NCBI GenBank assembly: GCA_027924585.1
Contig: BSBM01000007.1
Span: forward strand, 10,321,501 to 10,385,500
DNA length: 64,000 nt
Reading direction: 5' to 3'
From: Larix kaempferi
Taxonomy: Eukaryota; Streptophyta; Pinopsida; Pinales; Pinaceae
Positions 11,222-22,885 of the stretch are shown piece by piece; positions within the stretch are counted from its first letter, which is position 1; each line of letters starts with the position of its first letter. The notes under the pieces were generated by a model. It was not told the origin of the DNA. It saw only the letters and a program-made list of their open reading frames with translations, and made no database searches. The position numbers were made by a program, and so were the translations under genes.

Positions 11222-12481
11222 ATGGTGGAAATTGAGGGTAAGATCTCTGACACTGCCATTTCAGTTTTAATAGATCCCGGCGCTTGCCGAAGTTATATCT
11301 CCCCTAAGATAGTGGACACTTATAAGTTAAATCGAGAGCATCACGAGATACCATGGTTGGTAAAACTATCCACTGGTACCAAACGAAGGGTCTCCGAGTT
11401 AGTTAAAACTTGTGAGATAGACTTAAACAGTCTTCCAACTAGGTTAGAATTAAATGTTCTACCCCTAGGATTGTACGATGTACTTATAGGCATGGATTGG
11501 CTAGAAGAACACCGTTTCCTACTGGACTACTCAAACAAGACCCTACTCTACAGGGATGACCAAGGGAATCAAAAGACAATTCAGGGTATCCCTGGGAAAG
11601 TGTCTGTAAGAGAGATATCTGCCTTACATGCAAATAAATGGATCAGGAAGGGTTGTAAGCTCTTTGTTGTTAACATCCGAAACATAGAAACTGATAAGGA
11701 ACAAAAGATCGAAGACTTCCCAGTCCTCTTGGAATTCAAGGATGTATTTCTCGAGGAAATACTGGGATTACCACCCAAGCGAGACTTAAAATTTTCCATC
11801 GAGCTAACACCCGGGTCAGTGCCAGCTTCTAAAGCCCCATACCGCATGAGCACACCAGAATTGGTGGATCTTAAGCTTCAGTTACAAGAACCAATATACA
11901 AAGGGCACATCAGACCTAGTGTGTCCCCTTGGGGCACACCGATACTCTTCATCAAGAAGAAAGACAGAATGATGCGGGTATGCATCGATTACCGCCAACT
12001 CAGCAAGATGACCATTAAAAACTGCTACCCACTGCCTAGGATCGACGACTTGTTTGACCAAGTCAGAGGGGAAAAGATATTCTCAAAGATTGACTTACGA
12101 TCTAGAAACCATTAAGTGAGGATCTATGATGAGGATATTAACAAGACCTCATTTCAAACCTATTACGGCCACTACGAGTTCGTAGTGATTCCCTTTGGGT
12201 TGACGAATGCACTGGCCAACTTTATGTGTATGATGAATAGTATCTTTAGTAAATACCTCAATAAATTTTCTCTAGTCTTTATTGACGACATTTTGATCTA
12301 CTCCAAGAACGAAGTAGAACATGAGGAGCACCTCCGAATTCTTTTACAGATACTAAGGGAACACCAGCTTTACGCCAAGTTTAGTAAGTGCAATTTCTAC
12401 AAACCCCAGATTCAATACTTAGGACATATCATTTCTGAGAAGGGAATAGTCGTCGACTTGGAAAAGGTCAAAGCTATCTAA
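11222..12481 (+). pseudogene. G1 pol: protease and reverse transcriptase
   Basis: The protease active site reads [11 protein letters not shown] (near 11262-11294), with DPGA instead of the commoner DSGA, and is followed by the flap-like IGMDWLEEH. Reverse transcriptase starts near 11830 with CIDYRQL and [13 protein letters not shown] at 12113-12115 follows [11 protein letters not shown], where this family normally has glutamine before VRI. Past it are PFGLTNA and the catalytic FIDD at 12278-12289, which is intact. TAA at 12479-12481 ends the run before EWPTP. Both stops fit CAA to TAA changes, with the frame unbroken. Confidence 0.92.
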
Positions 12482-13090
12482 GAATGGCCCACGCCTACAT
12501 GCGTATTTGATATAATATCGTTCTTAGGATTAGTCGGCTACTACCGAAAGTTCATTGAGAGCTTTTCATGGATTGCATGTCCAATGACCGCCTTGCAGAA
12601 AAAGGAAAACAAGTTTATCTAGATGGATAAGTGTGAAGAAAGCTTTCAAAAGCTGAAGCAACTACTGATTAGTGCACCGATTCTACATATTTTGGATCCT
12701 AATGGGGACTTCATCGTTTGCACGGATGCAAGCAAGCAAGCACTTGGGGGAGTCGTTAAGCAAGACAATTTTTCCATATGCTACGAATCGAGGAAACTAA
12801 AAGAACATGAGCAGAACTACCCTATGCATGACCTCGAACTAGCCACCATCATCCCTGCTCTAAAAATGTGGTGACATTATCTCATGGGAAAGAAATTCCT
12901 ATTGATGACTGATAACATGAGCTTGAAATACCTTTTCGACCAACCCAACCTAAATGCCAGGCAGGCTAGGTGGTTAGCCTTCCTTAGTGAATACCATTTC
13001 AAACTAAATCATATAAAAGGCAAGGAAAACAAGATTGCAGATGCCTTGAGCCATCAAGTAGATATGCTTTACGAGGTCATGGTGAGCTAA
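12482..13090 (+). pseudogene. G1 pol: RT thumb/connection and RNase H
   Basis: The same frame continues from the RT. FLGLVGYYRKFIESF marks the connection. RNase H holds VCTDASKQALGG with the first catalytic aspartate, HDLELATIIPALKMW and LMTDNMSLKYLF, and ends in the HIKGKENKIADALS box. Stops at 12620 (TAG, probably from TGG) and 12872 (TGA, probably from CGA) interrupt it. It would degrade the RNA strand of the RNA-DNA hybrid if intact. The frame is unbroken by indels. Confidence 0.9.
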
Positions 13091-14143
13091 GCCGACTCAG
13101 ACTTACACCACATAGTTCGAACGACATGTAAGAGTGATAGTTATTACATCAAAATCCTCGCAATGATCCAGGAAGACAGAATTTTCCAAAAGCAAAAAGA
13201 ATATAAGGTAGATGAATCGGGACTACTGTGGTCGAAAGACCGACTTTATGTCCGAGAGAGTGGAGACATTAGATCAAACATTCTCACCGAATTTCACCAG
13301 AAACACTACTTAGGGCACCCCGGATATGAAAAGATGATATCGGCCATAAAGAAACATTACTTTTGGCCTAAGCTGAAAGATGACATCGCAATGTTCATCT
13401 CCAAATGTCAGGAGTGCCAATTGGTCAAAGCAGAACACCAACACCCCTCCGGATTACTTCAACCTTTACCCATTGTGGAATGGAAATGGGAGGTAATAAG
13501 TATGGACTTCATTACAGGCTCACCCAAGAGTAAGAAACATAATGACTCCATCTTTGTAGTGGTAGACAAGCTGTCTAAAGCAGCTCACTTCATACTGGTA
13601 AAATCTACCTACAAGGTCATTCACATCATAGAAATATTCTTAAAGGAGATTTTTCGATTACATGGGATACCCAAGGAAATCATTTCCGATCGAGACATGA
13701 ATTTCACTAGTAACTGCTGGAGAGCATTGTTCTCCGGTTTGGAAACCCAGTTACAATTCAGTATCACGTACCATCCCCAGACTGATGGACAAACACAATG
13801 AGTAAACCAAATCCTCAAGGACATGTTGAGGATGTATGTCATGAACAACCCCACCAAGTGGGAAGATTATTTGCACCTCACAGAGTTCGCATACAACAAC
13901 GGTTATCAAACCTTGGCCAAAATGAGTCCTTTCGAGGTACTCTATGGCAGGAAATGTTGGATACCCATGACTTGGGACAGTCCAGTAGAAAGACTTATGT
14001 TAGGACGCAACCTACTAAAGGACTTGGAACAACTAGTCTCCAAGGTACAACTGAACTTAAAAGAAGCACAAACCGCCAAAAGAGTTATGCAGACAAGAAA
14101 AGAAAGGACAAGGACTACCAAGTCAGTGAACATGTGTTTCTAA
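13091..14143 (+). pseudogene. G1 pol: integrase
   Basis: The zinc-binding HHCC domain is visible as FHQKHYLGHPGYEKM followed by CQECQ. The catalytic core shows SMDFITGSPKS and ISDRDMNFTSNCW for the first two acids. At the DX35E position the residue is glutamine (QTDGQTQ, 13796-13798), followed at once by TGA (13799-13801), so the catalytic glutamate and an arginine codon are both lost. The frame then runs on through YNNGYQTLAKMSPFEVLYG. A 1-nt loss near 14073 moves the remaining C-terminus into the next frame. Confidence 0.92.
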
Positions 14144-14556
14144 AAATAAAGGCAAAACGAAGCTCATTGAGCTTAGGACGTTGCGGGAAACTAGCCCCAA
14201 GGTTTTGTGGACCTTTTGAAATACTAGCCAAGAAGGGCCCAGTGGCTTATGAGTTAGCCTTACCAAATCATATAAAAGTTCATAATTGTTTTCATGCTTC
14301 ACTATTAAATAAATATGTATACGATACTAAACATGTTATTGATTGGTCCTTATTACAGGTGGAGCTCGAAGGGGAGTTCATGCCAGAACCACTCCACATT
14401 TTAGACAAGAGAGAGGTGCAGCTTAGGAGGAGGACCATTACTCAGCTGAAAGTGCAATGGAGGCACTTTGGGCCAGATGAGGCTACTTGGGAGAATGAGG
14501 ACACCATGAAAGAGGCATACCCCGCCTTATTTCATGAATTCATTCCTAGTCCCTAG
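14065..14556 (+). pseudogene. G1 integrase C-terminus and chromodomain
   Basis: This is the frame downstream of the shift near 14073. It begins with SYADKKRKDKDYQV, followed by LAPRFCGPFEIL (the GPY/F-like module) and HASLLNKYV. The chromodomain occupies roughly 14385-14535: PLHILDKREVQLRRRT, then LKVQWRHFGPDEATWE and AYPALF. Chromodomains in this family steer integration to particular chromatin. The reading frame ends at TAG 14554. The domain itself is undamaged, but it is cut off from the integrase core. Confidence 0.9.
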
Positions 14557-14580
14557 AAACACCGGGACGGTGTTATTTCT

Positions 14581-14593
14581 AAGCGGGGAGGGA
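14581..14593 (+). other. G1 polypurine tract
   Basis: AAGCGGGGAGGGA lies immediately before the 3' LTR start TGTAATATCC. Confidence 0.88.
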
Positions 14594-15153
14594 TGTAATA
14601 TCCCAAATTTTTCGACTAACTATTTTGGTTGTTATATTGGGCCATGGCCCTAGCACCTATGTTTTATTTGGATTATTGGGCATGAGCCCTAGCACCTATG
14701 ATTATTCTTGTGTATATATTGACATATCGGGCATGGACCCTTACTGACTTCTATATTTGAGTATATACTGGGCAAAAAGGCCACGATGTTGTAATGATGT
14801 TCTTCAGCTTTGATATGGGTACAAACCCTAATATACTGAGATGATCTTTAGTTACTTACTGTGCAGAGCTATGATTTTACATGATTTGACTTATGAGTGT
14901 GTTGAGTATGGACTCAAAAACACACATATAACCTACGTACTGGGCATAAGCCCCGATGTACCTAGAAGAATGTTTATGTACTGGGAATAATCCCTGAGGT
15001 ACATTGAGTGTTGGGCCTAATCCCTGGAGCACTCCAAGCTTGATAAACGAATACTGGATCCAAGGCAACTTAAATATTCGAGATGTTCCTCACAACCACA
15101 TTCTAGTACTAGTGTTGAGCAAAGGCTCTGGAATTGTGCTAGCATAACGCCCA
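14594..15153 (+). repeat. G1 3' LTR, first part
   Basis: It matches the start of the 5' LTR (5320 onward) and stops at GCCCA, where Tat1 is inserted. The 5' LTR continues without a break through the same point (5876). The small ORFs here have no counterparts and are not genes. Confidence 0.92.
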
Positions 15154-15891
15154 TGTTAACACCCAAAAGTGCTCACTAGCTCATTCCCTTATTCACATGA
15201 CCCATTTGTCCACTTTTTCCACCATTTGAGCCTCTAAAACCATCAAAAGGTCACCAAAAAGACCATAATACACCATTTTCCCCTCAAAATATGTATTTCT
15301 CCTCAAAAAACACAAAAAACCCTCAAAAAGGGTCCAAAATTCCCCAAAAAATATTAAAAGGGAATAAAAATATAAAAAAGAAAAAAAAGGAAAAAGAGGG
15401 AAAAAGAGACCTAAACCATGTTGGTTAATACCACTGGTTTCCTTAAAACCATAATGGTATTCCCCATCACCAAAAACTATAAAAAGGTGATAGGGGCTCC
15501 TCACTTTTGATCCACATTTCATCCTATCCTTATGCTGCCAAATTCCCTTTGACAGCCATTGCCTCTCGTTTCGAGTTTGAAGATACCCATTGAAGCTTTG
15601 GAGAAGAAGAGACCATTGGATATTGGAGCTTCTCAACCTTGGAGTTGCTCAACACCCATCATCCTCACCATTTGAGGTAATACAAAATCAAATATTTTTC
15701 AAGTTATTGTTTTTCCATAGATCTTATTGCTTATGTTCTTAAATTTAGTTTTCGTTATTTCTTTTACATATGTTAATGTTAGATCCGATTATATTAGTTT
15801 ATTCATAGTCTTTTTTTGTTTTATATTGAAACTGCTATTACAAGTTAATAGGTGCATCGTTGCACATGCTTGGTTGAAAAACCAAGCAACA
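15154..15891 (+). repeat. Tat1 5' LTR
   Basis: It is 738 bp long and nearly identical to 30276-31010. Likely TATA box TATAAAAA at 15478-15485. The antisense ORF at 15193-15636 recurs in the other LTR and has no recognisable domain, so I do not call it a gene. Confidence 0.95.
15478..15485 (+). promoter_or_regulatory. TATA box of Tat1 LTR
   Basis: TATAAAAA lies mid-LTR in the sense orientation and is conserved in the 3' copy near 30598-30605. It suits the start of the R region. Confidence 0.6.
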
Positions 15892-15896
15892 GTTTT

Positions 15897-15912
15897 TGGT
15901 GACTCCGCTGGG
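15897..15912 (+). other. Tat1 primer-binding site, Tat/Ogre type
   Basis: TGGTGACTCCGCTGGG begins five bases after the LTR. Tat2 has the relative TGGCGACTCTGCTGGGGA. From memory of the family, this motif complements the 3' end of an arginine tRNA, a hallmark of Tat/Ogre elements, unlike the methionine-type sites of G1, D and copia B. Confidence 0.85.
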
Positions 15913-17761
15913 TTTCAAACTTTAAATCTTTTCTTAAGATCTTTATTTTTGTCGTTTTTCCCTTCTTAAAATTGTAGATCTACCATACTAGTCAACATCT
16001 TGATAGCTGCCCTAGCCATTGGCCCTTTCTGCAACCTGAAACATACCAAAATTTCCATTTTTGGGTTCATTTTTCGCTGGCCGTTTTTTCTTCCGTACAT
16101 CGCGACTTTCGGCCCCACAGTCACGCGGTCCATTGCGACTATGATCCTTTTTTTCGTGCGGTCCATCGTGACTTTTCAACTTTTTCCTGTGCGACGCATC
16201 ATGGTTGGGTGACCTTTTCCTACGTTGCACATCGTGGCTGGGCGAGCTTTTCCCGCACGGTCCATCACGACTATTTCGCACTTTCCCGCGCGGTCCATCT
16301 CGACTTTCGCCCATATTGTCATGTGGCTCATCGCAATTTTTGACCCGAAAGCTGCAATATTTCCTATTTCGTTTCAGCCAAATTTTTCAAAAAAAAATTC
16401 ACCCAATTTGCCCATTTTTCCAGCATCAATTTCTACACTTTATTACATCCCACTGTGCCATTATTGCAACATTATTAAATTAATATTTCGGTGAAATACT
16501 TTATTTATCTTTTTGAAAATTTTCAATTAATTGAAAGAAAGAGTTTTTTACGTATTTATGAGATTCTAAGTTTATACATTGCAAAGTTAGAACCATATTT
16601 CTAAGGTTGCTTCCTATCCTGCCTAAGAAAGAATCTAAAAATCCATTTATTTTTACATCTTTTATTTGCTTTACTTTTTCAAGAATCCATATTTTTTGAA
16701 AAGGCCATTAAATGCATTCAATTTGAAACATCTTTCATTTTTTTCGTAAATTGAATTCATTTTTTAGTTTGTGATTAAATCGCCCACGCGAGGCACACAG
16801 ATTTCGTATACAACCCCACCCTCACACAATCTGTCACAATAATTTCAAGTGAGCCTTAAAATTTACCTTAACTCAACCATTATTCTAACCCCACTTGGGG
16901 AACACAAAAGAATTTTTGTAGTTAGGTAGGATTGAGGGGATAAGTATCCAAATAACACCCCTCACTCATTTTTCATCTTGAGACATAGTGATTGACATTT
17001 AGGGTACCAAAATCCCTTATTATTTGTTGACACGGTTATACACCAATTTATCGGGAAGGCCTCTCCATTAGGAGGGTTGAAGTAGCCAAACTGGTTCTGA
17101 AACTCTAAGTGGAATACCGCTATCCATTCAGTAACCAAAGGATACCTTTCGTAGTTCTCGTTGTACCACCTTTATGGGAGTGCAACGATGACAGAACTAA
17201 ACTGCAGATTCACCCAACCGAATGTGTCATGAATGGGGTATCTTAGTGGCCAAACTTTTAGGATTGTCTACCTAGTGTCCCTCCCGGTAGGGGGATATCT
17301 AGCCTTTGATTCCACTACTCATATTGTCTGAATTGGATTTCATCACCTTGCAAAGGATATGTTTCATTGAGTCATAATACCACTTCTAGTTAGGTGTTTG
17401 CATGATCCATTACCCACCATTGGTTAGTGGGTACACCTTTTTCTATTTTTAGGAGTCGTTTGCATGTTGGTTTTCTAACCACATTTTTTTATTACTCCAC
17501 TTACTATAGCATAGCTTTTATAGTAAGTGTTTTGAGATTGTTTTTGGCCTGAGTTCCATTTATTTTTTACGCTCCCCTCTTGCACACATGGTTGCATTAG
17601 GGCTTTAGAGCTTTCCTCTCACCACCACCTGGTAATCCTTTGATAAAACTGTCACCATTGATTCCCCAAGACATTCTCGGCGCTTCCGGGGAGACCCCCC
17701 GCAGTACGGTTCCCTTGACTCCACACGTCATCGGAATAGAGCCCCATCATCCAATTATGAC
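15913..17761 (+). other. Tat1 leader, non-coding
   Basis: The 1.85-kb stretch between primer site and gag is AT-rich except for a CpG-rich repeat block at about 16095-16345. The possible ORFs there (for example 16012-16314 on the minus strand) are translations of the repeat. I see no other feature. Confidence 0.7.
16095..16345 (+). repeat. CpG-rich short repeats in the Tat1 leader
   Basis: About seven irregular units of 30-36 bp share GCGGTCCATCGCGACTTT with variations. The AGTCGCGATG core, in reverse complement, also recurs in the palindrome array next to the antisense gene (27165-27370). Base composition differs sharply from the flanks. Confidence 0.75.
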
Positions 17762-19641
17762 ATGCCTCATTTCACATTATATTCTGAAGCAGAATCCGAA
17801 AATCCCACATACACCGCACCCACTAGCCCTATGGCTAATTTTTCTTCCAACCCTTTCAACACAGGGACTGTTGGTGGAACGTCTTCCACCATCCCAGCTA
17901 CCACATTGGCCACCACTCCCATAACCAATGTTGGTATGCCCAACCTGGGAACTGCTTCCACTCTAAGCATGCCTAATATGGGAACTGCATCTACTCTAGG
18001 GATTCCCAACATAGGACCTACACCTGCTATAGGTATACCTTTGACTGGAACCACTTCCATCATACCAAATCCTGGGTCTACTATACCAAATCCAAACCCA
18101 TTTGTAACTCAAGCTACACTTGGGAACATAGTTCCCACCCATACCCCTTTGATTGGAGGACATATCCCTTTCACACGCAGTCCCCTAGGAGGCAGTGGCC
18201 TAATACATAATGCCACCAGCAGCACTTATGCCCCAATGACAACATCACACCCCTTCGCCAGTCTGCCATACATGGCTAGCCTTAACCTACCAGATTTGGC
18301 GAGGATAACAAATGACCCCATTCAACATGACCCTACTTGGCCCACCATGCCCACAAAGCTTCCCTCAGATATCCCAAAATTTGAAGGAAAAGTTGGGGAA
18401 GACCCCCAAAACCACATCATGTTGTTTCACCTATGGTGTTGCTCAAACTCCATAGTAGATGATTCTATTTGACTTAGAATTTTACAAAGAAATTTCACTA
18501 GCTCTACAGCCAAGTGGTAAATTGAGTAGCCACATGGGACACACCCCACGTTTACATCCCTCGCCTCAACTTTCCTTCAATTTTTTCAACTACTTGTACG
18601 CTATGATGCAAGAGTGGAAATACTTTTGTCTTGTAGACAGAACACCGCTACACACATCACCGATCATATCCATGAGTGGCGTAAGCGCCGTAGCCTCTGC
18701 AACATAAAGCTTGATGACTGTATTTTTTTGGATTGGTTCCTCAAATCACTCCTCCCCCTCATAGCCAAAGATCTAGCTTGTGAACGACCCTAGTCAGAAG
18801 AAGAAGCCATCTTAAAAGCTCAGCAGTTTGATCTCATATATGCCCAGTCTAGATATCTATACACAATTTTACCTAACGCCCCGCACGACGATCCATCCTG
18901 AAATGATGCACCAAGGGAATCCCATGCCGTTGACGGTATTATCGGTGAGTTTATGGTGCAAAACAAACCTTTTACCATGATGAGTACAAACAATGCCCCA
19001 GACACTTCTAGGGCTACATCTCATTCTGGAGCTACAACTTCGTATGCTCCAGTAATGCACACCCACCACACTCATGGACCCTCATGTCCACTACAGTGTT
19101 ATGGGAAAGAACCATCAGCTTATGCACCATCTCCATATTATAACGAGTAGGCCCACCATACTCTAGTTCAACCACAAGCCCAAGTGGCTTATTATCCTCA
19201 ACAGGAAGCACCTCTTGCTCCAACACTTCCAGCAGCTCAAGGTTACCCACAACCGCAACAAGCAACAGGTCCACCTCATAACCCTCTTTCTTACTACCCA
19301 CCGCAACCTACTCCAAATCCTCCACGACCTCAAAACCCACCTACTTCCCAAGGGCATGTGTGCACACAACAAAACCAACCTCAAAACCATAACCAGTGTA
19401 ACCAAGGAGGTAAACAAAATCGTGGAAGAGGACGTAACCGTGGAAAAAAATAGCAACAAAACCAAGGTGGACCACCACCTAATCCCCCAAATAATAATAA
19501 TGCTGCTCCCCCCAACCAAAACCCTGACCATCCACCAAAACAAGCCAAAAATAATAGCTTGAGAACAAACCATCCATGTTCCATATGTGGAGTCTATGGT
19601 CATTACACACATAATTGTCCCCATTTAGATCAAGCGCGTTA
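17762..19641 (+). pseudogene. Tat1 gag (capsid and first zinc knuckle)
   Basis: The N-terminal part carries an 11-residue repeat (MPNLGTASTLS type, about 17935-18062) in a disordered Pro/Thr/Asn-rich stretch. The capsid block follows: PYMASLNLPDL, TKLPSDIPKFEGKVGEDP and MLFHLWCCSNS, closely resembling Tat2. TGA at 18470-18472 replaces an expected arginine. Across further stops one can read HITDHIHEWRKRR and LDWFLKSLLPLIAKDL. The tail is Gln/Pro/Asn-rich with an RGRGRNRGKK basic patch, then an intact CX2CX4HX4C knuckle, CSICGVYGHYTHNC, near 19577-19618. The start is uncertain; 17762 is the first ATG in the capsid frame. Not functional. Confidence 0.88.
17935..18062 (+). repeat. 33-bp coding repeat in Tat1 gag
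   Basis: Four units of 33 bp each encode an 11-residue motif of MPNLGTASTLS type, in frame with gag. The last unit is degenerate. Confidence 0.8.
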
Positions 19642-19971
19642 ACTCTGGACTGATGAGACCCAATGACAGGGACATGCTGCACAGCCAACACCTCCTCCTT
19701 AGCCACAACCCATGATATTGCAAAATCCCCTACCAAACCAAGGCATGGTAAACACCCATCCAAATGATCCACCACAAGGATCTGCTGCAACACAGCAGCA
19801 AATTAGCTATGCAGTAGCGGATTACCAGCACACAGAGTCCAACACTCATCATTTACTAATGATGTCAATCTTCAAACCCGTCAAAATCAATACAGATCAG
19901 CCCTTGAGGCCACACCTACTGACCCATCTTCGAGTACTCTCCCAACGGATCAACCACTCTTCATACCCAAT

Positions 19972-20756
19972 GTGCCCATAGACGGCGGCCCAAAAGCACC
20001 TCGTTTCCTTTTTAGACAAATTAACAATAACCCCAACGCTCGAGTAGCTTCCAACTATAACATTGTAGAAGACTTAGCCCAGTCCCCCACTACTATGTCT
20101 ACTCTAGAAATCCTAAACATTGTCTTGCATAGAGAAAATTGTTGTTATCTGCAATTGGTGCCATAGATCCTAACGTCTCCAACATGATGGCTTTTGACTT
20201 AGACCAAACTGAACCTTGCCTGCCTTCATCTCTAGCTTTTCAAGTTTATGTTTCCATTCGTAATCTCGTAGTTCATCAATGCATAATCATTATGTCAGCT
20301 TTTGTATGGCAGAAACTTGGATCCCCAATGCTACAACCATCAACTACCGCATTGCGAGCTTACGATGACCATGCAGCTCAACCTCAAGGTTTGTTAGTGA
20401 GCGTACCTATACAGCTTGGGGGAAAACTGGTTCTCATAGATATAGAGGTCATTAATGCCCAACTTGATTACAATCTCCTTCTGGGATGGAGCTACATGTA
20501 TAAAATGAAGGCGGTCGCCTCTTCATTTTTCTGCCTCATGATGTTCCCCCATGAAGGACGTGTAGTCAAAATCATCCAGATTACATATTATGATCCCAAT
20601 GCCCCTACAGCACCTGAAAATGTTCTTCCCATGATTGAACAACCCATTCTCAGTGCACCGACATCGTTCATCTCATTAGTTGGACCCGGGATATATTCAG
20701 ATACTCCCATGACCACCACTTTCCCGTCTATCCCACCCCCTCTGAGGGTAGCCTAA
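19972..20756 (+). pseudogene. Tat1 protease region with active-site deletion
   Basis: Homology to Tat2 protease starts at NIVEDLAQSPTTMSTLEIL, and a frameshift near 20139 leads into LLSAIGAIDPN. The retropepsin core follows: QVYVSIRNLVVHQC, then IIIMSAFVWQKLGSP. At this spot Tat2 has VVDEGASTSLMS. Tat1 therefore lacks the catalytic Asp-containing loop, apparently through a small in-frame deletion near 20286-20292. The remainder is recognisable: VSVPIQLGGKLVLIDIEV, DYNLLLGWSYMYKMKAVASS and MFPHEGRVVKI. It cannot be an active protease. Confidence 0.85.
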
Positions 20757-20834
20757 GTATCCGATTTATGCACCCTCTCGCACAACGAACAACAACATAC
20801 TCAACAACCTCAACCACTACCACAACCACCAACC

Positions 20835-21496
20835 ATGCCTAGTCATATCGGAACAACACCGATTCACACTATCCCATTCTTGTTTCCATTTTCAGGAGTT
20901 GTCGACATGCCAGTAGTGGCTACACTCAACCTTCCAGGTTTAATGTTAGGATTACCTGTATGGTACTTGCCTGGCCCAACCCCCCCACCAACTCCAACCA
21001 TTTTTTTACAACCAGTACAACCCATGAATATGTCAAACCATCCACCACCTAGCATACCCAACCCCCAAAACCGTCCACCACCTAGTGTTTTGAACCCCCA
21101 AAATCGACAACCTCCAACAGGGGGCACTACATCGACATCTAGTTATGTCCCCCCTCAATCCCGCCACACTGAGGAAGAGGTCCACAAACCTACACCACTG
21201 GACCCACAAATCGCACTCCCCCGGTGACGCCCAAATTACCTAAGAATCCCCCAACAATTTGTATTCCCCCTAAGTGCTCACTGTGCGACGATATAGGCCA
21301 TGCTACCCATCTATGTCCACATCTACCAGCACTTCAAGAACACATGAATATGTTCGATGATGACACCAACGTTTCGGTTGTCAAACTAGAACTTCCCCCC
21401 CAGCCTCATGATAAATCATTGCACACAAACCACCCTTGTGCGATATGCAGCATCTACAGCCATTATTCACATCACTACCCCGATGTCACATATTAA
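20835..21496 (+). pseudogene. Tat1 proline-rich block with two zinc knuckles, after protease
   Basis: A Pro/Asn-rich stretch contains PSIPNPQNRPPPSVLNPQNR, an internal repeat. In another frame from 21224 come KCSLCDDIGHATHLCPHLP, an intact CX2CX4HX4C knuckle, and HPCAICSIYSHYSHHYP, in which the last cysteine is tyrosine. The second closely resembles the knuckle at 19577. Gag-type nucleocapsid motifs therefore lie on both sides of the protease. This could be a normal layout in this family, a duplication, or a rearrangement. A frame change near 21227 and the terminal stop break it. Confidence 0.75.
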
Positions 21497-21753
21497 AGAG
21501 TAGCACTATACGAGTTGAATAATGCCGACCTAGAGATATCCCCACCACTTATTGAGGGAATATATCTTCCCATTCAAAAGAAATTAATACCATTTATATG
21601 ATTTAAACTACCTATAAACCCGAACCATCTAATTTAATGACACACTACTTCTGCACTAATGAGAAAATTCTAGAAACACTCACTGCACTGGACTACCCTT
21701 GGGGTGATATGCACCATTGATCGTACTTCATCCCCGAGGCATCTACGTCCACC

Positions 21754-22885
21754 ATGGCAAACCAACTATCTGTTGAAACCAAGGAATTCTTACCAACCAA
21801 GGTCGATTGGTTTAAAGATCTAGTTCCAGCTCCAGAATCCTTTGAAGAAGGTAACATGGCTAACACTTCACCCATTATAAAAATCAACATGTCCACCACC
21901 CCTGGAAAACCTGAGCTTATTTCTTTAGGTGCATCTTGCACTGAAAAAGAAACCCAAGCTTATAAGAAACTCTTCCAAGAATTTCAAGATGTCTTTGCCT
22001 AGTCTTATATTGAGATTCCTGGTCTTGATTCTACCATAGTAGAACATCACATAGACACTTGGCCTAACATATCACCGGTCCTCCAAAAACAATGCCCCAT
22101 TCACACATCCAAACTTCCAGTCGTCAAAGTAGAAATTGAGAAGCTTCGAGCAACAGGTTTCATATACCCTATTGCATACACCACCTAGGTTTCAAACCCA
22201 GTACCAGTCAATAAGAAAGTCGTTACCATCCACATCTGTACTGACTTCCGTGACCTCAACCTAGCTTGTCCCAAAGGCAACTTTCCCACACCATTTATTG
22301 ACCAACTAATCGATGAGTGTGCAGGGCATGAGGTACTTTTTTTTATGGATGGTTTCTCTGGATACAACCAAATCAAAATCCGTAAAAATGATCAATACAA
22401 GACCACTTTTACTAGCCCATGGGGCACCTTTTCCTATTGCGTCATGCCTTTTGGTCTCAAGAATGCTGGAGCCACTTTCCAACGAGCCATGACTTATTGT
22501 TTCCACAATATGAATAAAATCATATTAGTTTATCTAGATGACCTCACAGCTCGATCTAAGAAACGATCTGACCACTTAGATGATCTTCAACAAGTCTTCT
22601 TGCATTGTTGAAAATACAACATCCGCATGAGCTTACTCAAGTGTGTCTTTTGCGTTCCAACAGGTCACCTGCTGGGATTTGTCATTTCAGAAAAAGCAAT
22701 CACCGTCGACCCCCTAAAATTCCAAGCCATAGTAGACCTACCGTCACCTCGTACATTAAGACAATCACAAAGCCTCTAAGGGAAGTCCAACTTCCTTTGT
22801 CGCTTTGTTTACGCCACCACAATACATGGTTTCCTCCGTTTACTTCACCTTCATACTCATTTTTATTGGGATGACCAAGCAGAAG
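21754..22885 (+). pseudogene. Tat1 pol: reverse transcriptase
   Basis: The N-terminal extension reads GNMANTSPIIKINMSTTPGKPEL, parallel to Tat2. RT motifs in order: ICTDFRDLNLACPKGNFPTP, FFMDGFSGYNQIKI, PWGTFSYCVMPFGLKNAGATF and the catalytic YLDD at 22531-22542, intact. The frame is broken by a TAG near 22000, a TAG near 22186 and a TGA at 22609. A later frame gives VPTGHLLGFVISEKAITVDP and the thumb region to about 22885. The catalytic residues survive, but the protein cannot be made. Confidence 0.9.

Noticed and set aside
15193-15636. 147-codon minus-strand ORF in the Tat1 LTR
   Set aside because: It lies wholly within the LTR and is hydrophobic low-complexity translation of T-rich sequence. 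The 3' LTR copy (30445-30642) is broken.
16012-16314. Minus-strand ORF rich in Arg, Lys, Ser and His, resembling an RS domain
   Set aside because: It is the translation of the CpG-rich short repeat in the Tat1 leader and has no homologue in Tat2.
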